Notes under the pieces: model-generated | Database searches by the model: none | What the model saw: only the letters and a program-made list of their open reading frames with translations | What the model was told of the DNA's origin: nothing | Program-made: the position numbers and the translations under genes | NCBI GenBank assembly: GCA_030407315.1 | Contig: JALQPE010000629.1 | Location: 1 to 43,281 of the forward strand | Source of the DNA: Asparagopsis taxiformis | Taxonomy: Eukaryota; Rhodophyta; Florideophyceae; Bonnemaisoniales; Bonnemaisoniaceae | Direction: 5' to 3' | Length of the DNA: 43,281 bases | In this document: positions 9,857-18,382 of the stretch, piece by piece | How positions within the stretch are numbered: position 1 is the first letter of the stretch | Layout of the letters: each line of letters opens with the position of its first letter

Positions 9857-11422
9857 ATGGCCTCTGAGAAGAGAAATCCAGCGAGCACCTCTCGGCGTCC
9901 CCTTCATGGTGAGCGGCGCAATGGGCTATTGCACATCGACCCATTCAAGATCAAAAGATATGTCGAGATTCGAGAAATCGACTACAGGCACGTCGATGTT
10001 ATTGCCGAGAGCATTCAGGTTTACGGCTACAATGACAACAACCCAATTACCGGTCGGATCATTGCCGGTGAGGTAGAGGTGCTGGATGGTGCGCATCGTT
10101 CGAAAGCTGTAATCAAGCTCATAGAGAACGGTGAGCTTCCGCGTGATTTCACTGTTCCTATGATTGAAGAAGAAGTCGACATATCTCCGATTACAAGTGC
10201 TGCTTTCCTTCTAGATAGTGTGAAAGCATCAAACGCGAACGATATGGCATCCAGGCAGAAGAGGATGACTTTCATTGAGTACCTGAATCTTACTTTGGAT
10301 CTTAGAGATGGGTACTGGGAGCGAAACGCAGGTGAAAAACAAGGAAGCTCAAGCATGGTTACAATTCGCGACGTGAATATGCCATCCATTAGGCGATGGC
10401 TCGCCGTGGGATCTCAGCGCGAAGATTTGGCAGAAACTGTGCTGAGGCAGCCACAGTACGAGAGTTGCTTGTCAATTCTTCGTGTGCTTCGCCCCTACAG
10501 TCGCATAGAAGAACCCAATCCCAAAATGGTTCGCTGTCTGTGGCAGTTGTTCTGTATTGTATGGGGAAGGCCGGTGGAAGTTCAGAACAATTTTGCGATG
10601 AAGGAGTTTCCCACATCTCTCGAGAAAAGAGCATCAGTCGGCGAGCAGTTGTTTGGGATGTCTACAAGTGGTGAAATTGCTTCTCCATTGTGTCGCGAAG
10701 TCCTCACCTGTGAGTATTTTCGTTCTGGAAGAAGTGCACAGGGTAGAACATTAACAGAAGAAGACAAAGTATTTGGAAGGCTGATGTTCATGATTTCATT
10801 TGTGCACATTGCCCTCACTAGACGCAGAAATGCACCCATTCGCCGGGGTAGGAAGCGTCGTAGAACTGGGAGGGATACAGAGACTTCTACATTCGCCCCT
10901 TTCCAGCGCACAAGATCAAACGGAGAGTCTGTGGGTGTCGTTTTGGAAAGGGTCATGTCTGCCTGGGATACAACAGCGATGATTCTGGGCTTCGAAAGCG
11001 CCTACATGATGTGTCGCCCATACATGGTTTTCGACGAAGCAAGAATAGAACAATCCATCGCATTGGATCGTCACGAAAGACTCAAGGTATGGAAGAACTG
11101 GAACCGTGAAATGCGTGTGAAGCCAGTTGATGTCTGCGACTTGAAAATTCTCTACGAGACTGAACAGCGCAACGCAGCATCCAGATCTCTTTCTCGAGAA
11201 AGAGATCGTCTTGAGTCGAATGAATCAATGCAGCACAGCACTCGCCGTTTAGGTACAGGTGGAAGGAACCTACCAATGACTCTGGATCCCAGTATACATC
11301 CAGCATGGATGGGAGGGCTTCGTCCGCAATGGACACGGTTATGCAAGATGTTGCGGAGGATACACCGTCAGCGGAGGCAGTGGGTGAGGAAGAGGGGGTA
11401 CCAGATCATATTATGCAATTGA
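9857..11422 (+). CDS. ParB-like (DGxHR) protein
   Basis: An intact 521-residue frame. The N-terminal region reads HIDPFKIKRYVEIREID, then VDVIAESIQVYGYNDNNPI, then EVEVLDGAHRSKAVIKLI at about residues 72-90: the ParB/sulfiredoxin-fold layout of target-box strand, helix and DG-x-HR box. The middle is helical and unrecognised. A basic patch (RRGRKRRRTGRD, about residue 333) could be a nuclear signal. Unlike the two minus-strand ParB-like proteins it has no dioxygenase domain. Its last 118 nt overlap the MTase-SET frame in the -1 register, suggesting a shared transcript. In bacteria, proteins with this domain bind parS sites or act as nucleases; which applies here is unknown. The nearby CCCGG-centred palindromes are candidate targets. 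Confidence 0.75.
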   Translation: MASEKRNPASTSRRPLHGERRNGLLHIDPFKIKRYVEIREIDYRHVDVIAESIQVYGYNDNNPITGRIIAGEVEVLDGAHRSKAVIKLIENGELPRDFTVPMIEEEVDISPITSAAFLLDSVKASNANDMASRQKRMTFIEYLNLTLDLRDGYWERNAGEKQGSSSMVTIRDVNMPSIRRWLAVGSQREDLAETVLRQPQYESCLSILRVLRPYSRIEEPNPKMVRCLWQLFCIVWGRPVEVQNNFAMKEFPTSLEKRASVGEQLFGMSTSGEIASPLCREVLTCEYFRSGRSAQGRTLTEEDKVFGRLMFMISFVHIALTRRRNAPIRRGRKRRRTGRDTETSTFAPFQRTRSNGESVGVVLERVMSAWDTTAMILGFESAYMMCRPYMVFDEARIEQSIALDRHERLKVWKNWNREMRVKPVDVCDLKILYETEQRNAASRSLSRERDRLESNESMQHSTRRLGTGGRNLPMTLDPSIHPAWMGGLRPQWTRLCKMLRRIHRQRRQWVRKRGYQIILCN

Positions 11423-13065
11423 AAAAGGTCATGAAGAGATTTTGCGTGGCTTACAACTGTACAGCCTCGAGGTTAGTGCACCAGGTTAACACTGATTCCA
11501 TTGGCATGCTTTCAGGGAATACTATTGATGGACAAGCACAACTTGTGCTCACCGATCCACCCTTCAACACGCGGAGGGAGAAAGGCAAGACCAATTCAGA
11601 CTATGATGACATCAATAGCGCACAAATGTTTCGTACTGGAAAGGACATTTCTCGAATGCTGCGCCCTGGAGGACATGCCCTGATATTTTCCAGTATCAAA
11701 CAGTTGGTTGGGTGGGGAGAAGCTCTTCAAAATGCAGAAAGCGGGGAACAATCCATGCGTACAGACGATGTTCCTCTCATTCTAAGCCGTCGTCCCTACG
11801 TATTCATCCAAAACCCAATGAACAAATCATGTTCATTACACAACATTCACGAGTTTGTTGTGCACAGTTTCAAACGTGGGATGGGAGCTGCCGCGTTTGA
11901 AATGGTTGATTATTCTTTGCATAACCGTGACCTTTCACGACATCCAGGGTACGTGAACGCAATCGACAACTGCCCAAAGCTCGGACCTGGTGAGTCATTG
12001 AACTTCGAAGACAAAAGGCTACGTGCGGAGCAGAAGCCTCTGTCCATACTTCGAGAGCTTATTTCAAGGTTTTCAAAGCCAGGAGACATTGTGGTAGATC
12101 TATTCTCCGGAACGTATTCTACTGCAATAGCTTGCATGACAATGAGAGATGGTCTGTATCGCAAGTTTATTGGATGTGAAAAAGACGCCACATGCCATGG
12201 ATCAGCTCAGCCGTTGTTGCTGGATTGCTTTGTTAGGCAAGGTCGAGATGGAGTTTTTGGGGAGGCAACCAAAAATGACATATCGAGTATTCTCGCTAAC
12301 AAAGAATGGAATTACTCGATAAGGAGCAATGTAGGAAGTGAAAGACTTCGACATCGAAGTGATGCGCCTGATGGATTCCCGTCGGTATCTTCACTACCAC
12401 TGCATATGTTGCGATTTGTCTCCTCTGTTGCGCGGGATCAAAGCATGCTCCGAAGACTTGCCGAAGTCCCAATGAATGAATGGGGCGTAGAAGATTTAGG
12501 CAAGGTTTTCTCCGTTGACCCTGAGATGATGCTTGCAGTAGATGCCTCCTTTCACAACGTTATTGTTGCTGCATCGACAGTTCGAGAGGGAGGATTGGGG
12601 GTTTTTGCCGCAGAAGATTTAGAGAGGGGCTCTGTTGTTGGATGGTATAATGGGACAATTTTATACGGGAAGATTGGGGAGAATGAACCGCAACGCAGTC
12701 GCTTGTACGGACCGGACGGGTTCGGTTGTACTGGTGAAAGATTCCAAAACTTCAACATGGAGATGGAGACCAGTGTCATCGGAGAAGAAGCACCGGTCGA
12801 CAAGATATATCTTGTACCAGCGGAATACAATGTCTGCAGCTACCTCAACGACAGTAGGACCATTGACGGAATGGAGAGAGTTGCAAATGTGCAACGCAGA
12901 AAAAATGCAGAGTTCCGAGTTCACAAAGACGTCAATCCTACTTGCGACTTCAAGTATGCAGTAGCAAAACCTGATCTCATCCTAGCGCAGGTTGTAGTAG
13001 ATGTTCGAGCTGGGGAAGAGATATTCGTTGACTATGGATCGCGCTACTGGACTGCAGAGAAGTAG
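11305..13065 (+). CDS. Beta-class DNA amino-methyltransferase fused to SET domain
   Basis: An intact 586-residue frame. Residues about 75-130 contain LVLTDPPFN (catalytic motif IV, near residue 83) and PGGHALIF. About residues 245-270 contain LSILRELI then GDIVVDLFSGTYST, the SAM-binding motif I. Motif IV before motif I is the order of the bacterial N6-adenine/N4-cytosine (beta) class, so the product base cannot be decided between 6mA and 4mC. From about residue 415 a SET domain follows: GGLGVFAAEDLERG, WYNGTILY, CSYLNDSR, NAEF and AGEEIFVDYG, matching the G-x-G, N-x-S-like and ELxxDYG blocks. I infer dual writing, methyl on DNA and on a histone or other lysine. The start at 11305 overlaps the upstream ParB-like frame. 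A decayed paralogue lies at 1479-3481. Confidence 0.85.
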   Translation: MDGRASSAMDTVMQDVAEDTPSAEAVGEEEGVPDHIMQLKKVMKRFCVAYNCTASRLVHQVNTDSIGMLSGNTIDGQAQLVLTDPPFNTRREKGKTNSDYDDINSAQMFRTGKDISRMLRPGGHALIFSSIKQLVGWGEALQNAESGEQSMRTDDVPLILSRRPYVFIQNPMNKSCSLHNIHEFVVHSFKRGMGAAAFEMVDYSLHNRDLSRHPGYVNAIDNCPKLGPGESLNFEDKRLRAEQKPLSILRELISRFSKPGDIVVDLFSGTYSTAIACMTMRDGLYRKFIGCEKDATCHGSAQPLLLDCFVRQGRDGVFGEATKNDISSILANKEWNYSIRSNVGSERLRHRSDAPDGFPSVSSLPLHMLRFVSSVARDQSMLRRLAEVPMNEWGVEDLGKVFSVDPEMMLAVDASFHNVIVAASTVREGGLGVFAAEDLERGSVVGWYNGTILYGKIGENEPQRSRLYGPDGFGCTGERFQNFNMEMETSVIGEEAPVDKIYLVPAEYNVCSYLNDSRTIDGMERVANVQRRKNAEFRVHKDVNPTCDFKYAVAKPDLILAQVVVDVRAGEEIFVDYGSRYWTAEK

Positions 13066-13189
13066 GACAGTTTAGGCGTCCAATTACAGATATCAAGAGT
13101 ACCATCAGCAATAAAAAGTCTTGCATCTGAACTCGTACAACGTTGTAGTACTACAATCTACCTGAGCGATAATAACAGACTTTCATTTG

Positions 13190-13665
13190 CTGAGCGGTGC
13201 CAGTCAGCCCACGCCCAATGATAGTGCTGCACCTGGGCTTTGCCATGCCAAAATAATACCCGGTATTAATTTGGGTGTGGCCAGCCCAAGTGCAGCTCTG
13301 CCATTGGCTGTCATGAACACAGCGGCAGCCAATGGAATTGCTGCACCTGGGCTTTGCCATGCCAAAATAATACCCGGTATTATTTTGGCATGGCAAAGCC
13401 CAAGTGCAGCAATTCTATTGGCTCTCATGAACGCAGCGGCAGCCAATAATAGTGCTGCACCTGGGCTTTGCCATGCCAAAATAATACCCGGTATTATTTT
13501 GGGTGTGGCCAGCCCAAGTGCAGCACTATCATTGGCTGTCATGAACGCAGCGGCAGCCAATGGAATTGCTGCACCTGGGCTTTGCCATGCCAAAATAATA
13601 CCCGGTATTATTTTGGGTGTGGCCAGCCCAAGTGCAGCACTATCATTGGCTGCCAGGTTTGCATC
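13190..13665. repeat. Four-unit, 114-bp tandem array of parS-like palindromes
   Basis: Four copies of the core are centred at 13261, 13375, 13489 and 13603, exactly 114 bp apart. Core positions are 13252-13270 (one arm mutated to GGTATTAAT), 13366-13384, 13480-13498 and 13594-13612. Each unit is itself a long imperfect palindrome whose arms carry CCAATGG, TGCACCTGGGCTT and CCAAAATAATACC. In three units the right arm diverges (GGGTGTGGCCAGCCC); the second unit is nearly perfectly symmetrical. This resembles an iterated centromere-like (parS) or operator cluster. It lies between genes for a ParB-like protein/MTase and a ParB/dioxygenase. Confidence 0.92.
13329..13421. repeat. 93-bp near-perfect palindrome (second array unit)
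   Basis: Centred on C13375, with arms of 46 nt and only two mismatched pairs as read. It could extrude a cruciform or form a very stable hairpin. The neighbouring units share one arm but not the other, so the symmetry here looks like local arm copying. Confidence 0.9.
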
Positions 13666-13983
13666 TCAACTGTAGTTAGTATACTAAGAAGAACAATTCA
13701 AGACCTTGGTTACTCGAGTGATGTGGAATTGTGGCAGTCTTGCAAAACTGTGCCATGCATGTAGGAAAGGAAAGGAGATCAGTCTGTACGATGTAGGGTG
13801 TAGAAGCTATGCGGGGTGAGAGGTAGAGGAACTCTAATAGTGCAGTAGACTGACCGTGCTAATATTTTCAAAGTCATGAATAGGAGTAGATTTAGTTGTG
13901 GTAAAGGAAGTATACTACCGAAGCTAGCTTAGGATTGGCAGATGCTGCCTGTAGAGGGAGAGGCAAAGCAGTATTCTTGCAGA

Positions 13984-16914
13984 TTATCGCGCACTAGGTG
14001 CATCCCAGTAGTTGACTGTTTCGATAGCATCCGCCAATTCTTCTTCGTCACTTAAAAGGTAGAGATGAGAACGAACCGGAAGACCATATGTTAGGCGATT
14101 TTCCGCTGAACTACTGAATCCTTTGCCTCCATGGTAGAAGTCACCACGACCGATGAAGAGAGAATACGGTGGCACGTAGATGTCCATAACAGGCGTCTTG
14201 TACTCAGCGTCTGCACGCGTCAAACAGACGTGGCTGAAATACGCTCCACGAAGCCAGAACCGATCAGCCGCGCTTGCCATCAGAAAGTACGATCTTCCAG
14301 GTGGGAAATCGGAATCATTGATGACCACCGGTAGGTCTGTGTGCAAGTCTTGATCTGGAGCACCATCAGAGGTCAGCAAAAGACGTAAACCGGTTTTAGG
14401 AAAGGCCACAGGCTCATGGATTCCTAGGCCCAAGTACATTAGCTCGGCACAGATTGCTTTGCCGACCTCGAGAATCATCTTGTTCTTGAATTGATGTTCA
14501 TCCATCTGCTCGAGATCGTCGCAAATCTTCTTCCTTGAGATAGAGAACCTTCCCAAACGAGAGGCCTGTTGCTCTGCTGTTACCTCACCCTTGTTTCGAA
14601 TCTGATGCCAGGGATCATTGGAACTGTCTTCAGCAGAAGAATGAACAGGTTTGAACTTCTGGGCGTAGAACGTGAACAGTTCATGTGCTGCGTTGCCCAC
14701 AGTCGAAGAACGGAAGATACCACTGAGTACATGGGCACCCAAGAGATTGAGAGTTGACCTAGCTGTTGCAAAGAACTTCTCTGCACAGCAAGCTGGACCA
14801 CTGCACGCTATACAATTCATATCGGCAGCAGCTGCACTCAAAATCTCCTGTCGGATTGTTTCGTACAGCTTGCTGTCGATATAGTACTTGGCCCTAGAGT
14901 CTGACGGTATGGTGTTCGGGAGAATATCCATAATCCGTTCATCGACTACCCTGTCGGGGAGGGGATTTTCCTGCTCATCGCTGAACAATGGAATCTCCTC
15001 GGTTGAACGTTTAACCGTACGGTTAACTTCCAGTCTTCTGCGCTTCGGAAGGGGCTCTTCGGACTCTTCTTCTACCTCCGACTCTGCCTGACTGTCGCTG
15101 CCAACCCGTAGACTCTCCGTTCTCTGCCGTTTCGACCTGCGAAGTGTCTCGACTGGCTCATTCACCGCAAGCGGTGGTGCATTGAGAGAGAGACGGAGGA
15201 GAACAGATCTCAATTGCTTCTCAGAACCTGCCACAGTGGCATCAGGGGTTCCTTGAGCCTGCTCAACTGCAGGAACGGAAGTGGCAGGAGCAGGAGGGGT
15301 AGCAGGAGGGGTGGAAGGGGCGGGAACGGAAGCGGCAGGAGGAGGGGTAGCAGGAGGGGTGGAAGGGGCGGGAACGGAAGTGGCAGGAGGAGGAGGGGTA
15401 GTAGGAGCAGGAGTAGAAGGAGTAGAAGGAGTAGAAGGGGTAGAAGGGGTAGAAGGAGTAGAAGGGGTAGAATGAGCATGAGGAGCAGGAGGGGTAGAAG
15501 GGGCAGGAGGAGTAGGACCAGAACGGGTAGAAGGGGTAGAAGGCTCATCTGATTGGGGCGTAGATGGCTTCGGCGCATCTTCAGATGGCTGTTCATTGTG
15601 AACAATGACCCTTTGGTCTTCTTCCATGTCCACAACGCCCGTGGAAAAGCGAAGCTGCTCATACATTTCGTCGGAGACGAGAGCATGCTTCGTACCGCTG
15701 TTATCGTCGGTATTGAAGTGCAGGAGGGTCTCCGCGATACTGTTCGCAATAACAGTCTCCTTTCCTGACCCAGTGTTCTTGAGCTCGGAGTAGAAATGCT
15801 CGAGCGGAGGCTCCATCATTTTGTGAGCAGCAACCGGCTCGGACATCTTGAACACTTCAATTACAACACGAACGAAAGGATTACCAAATCCTCTTGTCGT
15901 CCTACTCAACTGACGCAGATCTCGCATGCGTGTCCAGAGAGCTGTTATGAGCAAGATGAACCTTTGCTGATACTCCGAGCCGCGACGGAAGTCTGCCATG
16001 AAAACGAGATCCATGTTGCAGCCATACATGTCTACGGACTGCTTGAAGACATCGTCGTTGATGTCACGGCCTTCTTTAACGGCCCTTTCCTGTTCCGCAG
16101 CGAGAATTTCCTTGGTGAACATGCTCGGTACGGAACTCCAGAACTCAAGCGCTTTGTTGTTCACAGTCCGGAAGCCTTTCGCAGCAGTCAGGTGCTTGTT
16201 GATGGCTTGGTAGCCCAGTTTCGATATCGACAACTGGCTGTCCATGATGACCTGAATGCACTTCCGATTCGGTTCACCTAGCATGTCCTTGGTCGTGAGC
16301 AGTTGGACCACAGAACACACTCGGTCTGCCAAAGAAACAAGGGCAACATCATGTGTGAGTGTGTTTGCTTGAATGGACAGCCCGAGTACTTCAAAAGGTG
16401 TGAAGTACTCATCGGAAACTTCTTCTGTCCCTGGGCGCCTGATCAAAGCCACATCGATGTTCCTGAATGAAGCAGCATACGGATGTTGCCCTTCCGGGTC
16501 TTCACGAATGCACTTCTGGAGAGCCGCAACGCGATGGCCACCATCGATGTAGAACGTTTGAAGGGTGGGGGTTGTGCTGCCTTCACTGGGAAGGAGCATT
16601 TTGCAGGCAAGGATTCGGGAGATTGAGGAAGTGAATCCTTCCCTCAGGAACTTCTCCTTCAGCTCAAGCACTCTCCCTTCCCTAATATGACGAGAGAATA
16701 GGGGAGGTCTGTGCAAATCCAAGGGAGACAGCCTGTGGTCAGCTTTGGGACAGTCTGACAACTGAACCTCGGCGGTGACAGAGTTATCGTGACCAGGGCT
16801 GCGAGAAGGGGCGCGAGAGCGAGAAGGGGCGCGAGAGCGAGCGGAGGCCCGACCGCGAGTCGAAGCGCGAGCAGGGGCGGGGACAGAGGGTTTGGAGCGA
16901 GTGCGAGGAGCCAT
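13984..16914 (-). CDS. ParB-like domain fused to 2OG-Fe(II) dioxygenase domain (copy 1)
   Basis: An intact 976-residue frame. Order: a basic tail (residues 1-45, repeated RSRAPS); a ParB-like domain (about 60-215) with FYIDGGHRVAALQK near residue 123 and HDVALVSLADRVCSV; a helical middle; a long Pro/Ser/Thr linker (about 455-560); likely nuclear signals (RRSKRQR, PKRRRLE); then a C-terminal jelly-roll-type oxygenase. The iron triad is visible as H858-x-D860 (LHTDLPV) and H928 (DFYHGGKG). R948 (PVRSHLYL), or R940, is the likely 2-oxoglutarate ligand; R948 is the one conserved in the sister gene. The protein could oxidise methylated bases near ParB-bound sites, as TET/JBP or AlkB enzymes do. 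Substrate is unproven, and a protein substrate is possible. Palindrome arrays flank both ends. Confidence 0.82.
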   Translation of the reverse strand: MAPRTRSKPSVPAPARASTRGRASARSRAPSRSRAPSRSPGHDNSVTAEVQLSDCPKADHRLSPLDLHRPPLFSRHIREGRVLELKEKFLREGFTSSISRILACKMLLPSEGSTTPTLQTFYIDGGHRVAALQKCIREDPEGQHPYAASFRNIDVALIRRPGTEEVSDEYFTPFEVLGLSIQANTLTHDVALVSLADRVCSVVQLLTTKDMLGEPNRKCIQVIMDSQLSISKLGYQAINKHLTAAKGFRTVNNKALEFWSSVPSMFTKEILAAEQERAVKEGRDINDDVFKQSVDMYGCNMDLVFMADFRRGSEYQQRFILLITALWTRMRDLRQLSRTTRGFGNPFVRVVIEVFKMSEPVAAHKMMEPPLEHFYSELKNTGSGKETVIANSIAETLLHFNTDDNSGTKHALVSDEMYEQLRFSTGVVDMEEDQRVIVHNEQPSEDAPKPSTPQSDEPSTPSTRSGPTPPAPSTPPAPHAHSTPSTPSTPSTPSTPSTPSTPAPTTPPPPATSVPAPSTPPATPPPAASVPAPSTPPATPPAPATSVPAVEQAQGTPDATVAGSEKQLRSVLLRLSLNAPPLAVNEPVETLRRSKRQRTESLRVGSDSQAESEVEEESEEPLPKRRRLEVNRTVKRSTEEIPLFSDEQENPLPDRVVDERIMDILPNTIPSDSRAKYYIDSKLYETIRQEILSAAAADMNCIACSGPACCAEKFFATARSTLNLLGAHVLSGIFRSSTVGNAAHELFTFYAQKFKPVHSSAEDSSNDPWHQIRNKGEVTAEQQASRLGRFSISRKKICDDLEQMDEHQFKNKMILEVGKAICAELMYLGLGIHEPVAFPKTGLRLLLTSDGAPDQDLHTDLPVVINDSDFPPGRSYFLMASAADRFWLRGAYFSHVCLTRADAEYKTPVMDIYVPPYSLFIGRGDFYHGGKGFSSSAENRLTYGLPVRSHLYLLSDEEELADAIETVNYWDAPSAR
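15275..15550. repeat. Low-complexity repeat encoding a TPS/PA-rich linker
   Basis: Iterated GGAGTAGAA-type 9-mers and GGGGTAGCAGGAGGGGTGG-type units within the first ParB/dioxygenase gene. On the coding (minus) strand they give TPS repeats and PAPSTPPAT repeats. The linker separates the ParB-like half from the oxygenase half and probably varies in length between copies. Confidence 0.85.
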
Positions 16915-17339
16915 TGAAGGATTAGGGAAAGCAGGAATGGAGAGAAGCTTGATTGAGTGTACGACCCCGATAACGACGATACAGAGACGATTAAGATAGA
17001 TTTATTTCGCTACTGCAGTCTGATAAAGGATCAAACGTGAACAATCCGTTTCAACTCTGATTTCAATTTTTTGTTTATTTCTAGACCACTTGACTCAGAT
17101 CAAGAGTAATACTCGAAATTCAATTAATTTCTGCGGCCAAATACAATCGCTATACGACGAGTTCATACTCAAAGTGGCTAAACAGGTACGAGTTGGTCAT
17201 GGTGATTACCCCAAAACCACTCAAGTAATAACTACATAATGCTGAAGTCACATACTTCCCAGCATTTTGCACCAACTCGTGGAGCTGATGCGTACATACC
17301 AAATGCATCTGTATTCAACATGAACCACGAATAAGTGGG
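16915..17339. promoter_or_regulatory. 5' region of first ParB/dioxygenase gene
   Basis: No coding frame seen. It lies between the start codon at 16914 (minus strand) and the palindromes starting near 17340, so it should contain the promoter of that gene. No specific element could be recognised. Confidence 0.35.
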
Positions 17340-17640
17340 CTTCGGCCAATGAGTGCACTGCACCTGGCTTGAGAAACTAGAACTAATACCCGGTATTATT
17401 TTGGCCTCCCAAACGCCAGGTGCACCAACGCCATTGGCCGAGGGTATCCGGCTACCACCGGCCAATGGGGTTGGTGCACTTGATCTATACCGACCCAAAA
17501 TAATACCCGGTATTATTTTGGCCTCCCAAAAGCCAGGTGCACCAACGCCATTGGCTGAGGTTATCCGGAGTACCCCCAGGCAATGGGGTTGGTGCACTTG
17601 GTCTACACCCACCCAACTTTATACCCGGCCAGACTCCTGT
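17340..17640. repeat. Second parS-like palindrome array
   Basis: Cores are centred at 17401 (CTAATACCCGGTATTATT, left arm slightly changed) and 17508 (perfect, 17499-17517), with a decayed third near 17626 (ATACCCGG only). Spacings are 107 and 118 bp. The arms again carry CCAATGG and TGCACC blocks, so the roughly 93-nt unit is the same design as in the 13.2-13.7 kb array, though arm sequences have diverged. It lies between the start of ParB/dioxygenase copy 1 and the end of copy 2. Confidence 0.88.
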
Positions 17641-17939
17641 TCTCAGGAACTGAAAATTTTACCGGGGATAGTGAACGATGTAATATAATACCAGGTTTTA
17701 CTATCTGCTATCGTTTCTTGCATCTACTGAAGAGGTTTAGAATTTGCAGCTCCTGTAGGTAGAGCTTTCTGTGGAGAATAGCTTTCTGCATGTGGTGTTT
17801 GTTACATTTGTGGAATTGATCTGACTATATAAAGAATCCATGCAGTATCTCTTTTATCATGTTCTATTGGAATTGTGTTTATTTCTCTACGGATTCATAC
17901 CCAACTAAGGCTTCAACACGGCTGGACAGATGCCCTTCA
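17641..17939. other. Intergenic, no gene seen
   Basis: Between the second palindrome array and the 3' end of the split ParB/dioxygenase gene. A weak core-like remnant (ATAATACCAGG near 17690) is the only notable item. Confidence 0.35.
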
Positions 17940-18377
17940 TCACTTCAATTTCGAATTGCCCTCCCAATGTCCAACGACATATTCTCCTTCTTCACTTTGA
18001 TGCTGCTCAGTTTTGAGGAATATGTGAGATCGGATCGGGAACTTGTATTGAAGACCCTTATTGCTCTCAAATCCTTCCTCGTGGTGATAAACATCCCCTC
18101 GGCAGACAAGAACAGAATATGGTGGTACTTCACACCTCTTCATTGGAACTCTGTATAACTCTCTGTTGGGATGGGATAAACAGACATGACTGTAGGGTGC
18201 AAGCACGAGGCCGAATCCATCTGCGCCGCTTGACATCATGAAGTAGGATGGCGGAGAAGGGGGACTGTTAACTTCATCGATTCCCACTTCATAGTCTGTA
18301 TGTCCAGCACGAGGTTTAGTCCGCTCTCCAGTCAGCACTAAAGTAGTTCCAGTGCTGGGGAAGGCCATCGGATCCTT
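17940..18377 (-). pseudogene. C-terminal 2OG-Fe(II) dioxygenase part of split ParB/dioxygenase copy 2
   Basis: The 3' portion of the gene whose 5' portion lies at 25093-28179. It encodes TTLVLTGERTK, then GHTDYEV (iron-binding HxD), a SYFMMSSGADGFGL strand, VPPYSVLVCRGDVYHHEEGF (distal His) and FPIRSH (likely 2OG Arg), aligning throughout with the C-terminus of copy 1. A Met at 18368 would allow a 142-residue product, but that would lack the upstream strand and the whole ParB half. The copia element ends at 18383. Skipping it and one CCCAC copy puts this segment in the same frame as the upstream part, so only the retroelement breaks the gene. Confidence 0.85.
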
Positions 18378-18382
18378 CCCAC
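18378..18382. other. Copia target-site duplication (CCCAC), left copy
   Basis: CCCAC directly precedes the LTR at 18383; an identical CCCAC (25093-25097) directly follows the other LTR. Five-bp duplications are standard for copia integrases. Confidence 0.95.

Larger units (their letters stand above)
13066..13983. other. Region between convergent genes holding the main palindrome array
   Basis: The 3' ends of MTase-SET (+) and the first ParB/dioxygenase gene (-) face each other here. AATAAA at 13110-13115 is a possible polyadenylation signal for the plus-strand gene. The 114-bp array occupies about 13190-13665. The rest (13670-13983) shows no gene. Small open frames across the array are by-products of the repeat. 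Confidence 0.6.

Noticed and set aside
11252..11513. Intron from GTACAGG to CTTTCAG joining ParB-like and MTase frames
   Set aside because: Sequence upstream of 11513 in the MTase frame is conserved in the old copy (a VxxxCxVY-type segment before TDPPY), so it is coding rather than intronic.
9857..13065. Prokaryotic plasmid partition plus restriction-modification operon
   Set aside because: ParB-like and DPPF methyltransferase genes first suggest this, but the SET fusion, CACTA-like termini, copia and gypsy elements and isolated promoters point to a eukaryotic nuclear mobile element.
13190..13665. CRISPR-like array
   Set aside because: Units are 114 bp, are themselves palindromes and have no unique spacers; no cas-like genes are present and the context is eukaryotic.
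13151..13764. Several repetitive open frames (for example CQNNTRYYFG-type and HAKIIPGIILG-type repeats) on both strands
   Set aside because: They are translations of the 114-bp palindrome array in different frames, with no codon-level sign of selection; the same happens at 17232-17688.
15210..15749. Leucine-rich and glycine/arginine-rich frames
   Set aside because: They are off-frame readings of the low-complexity TPS/PA linker of the ParB/dioxygenase gene.
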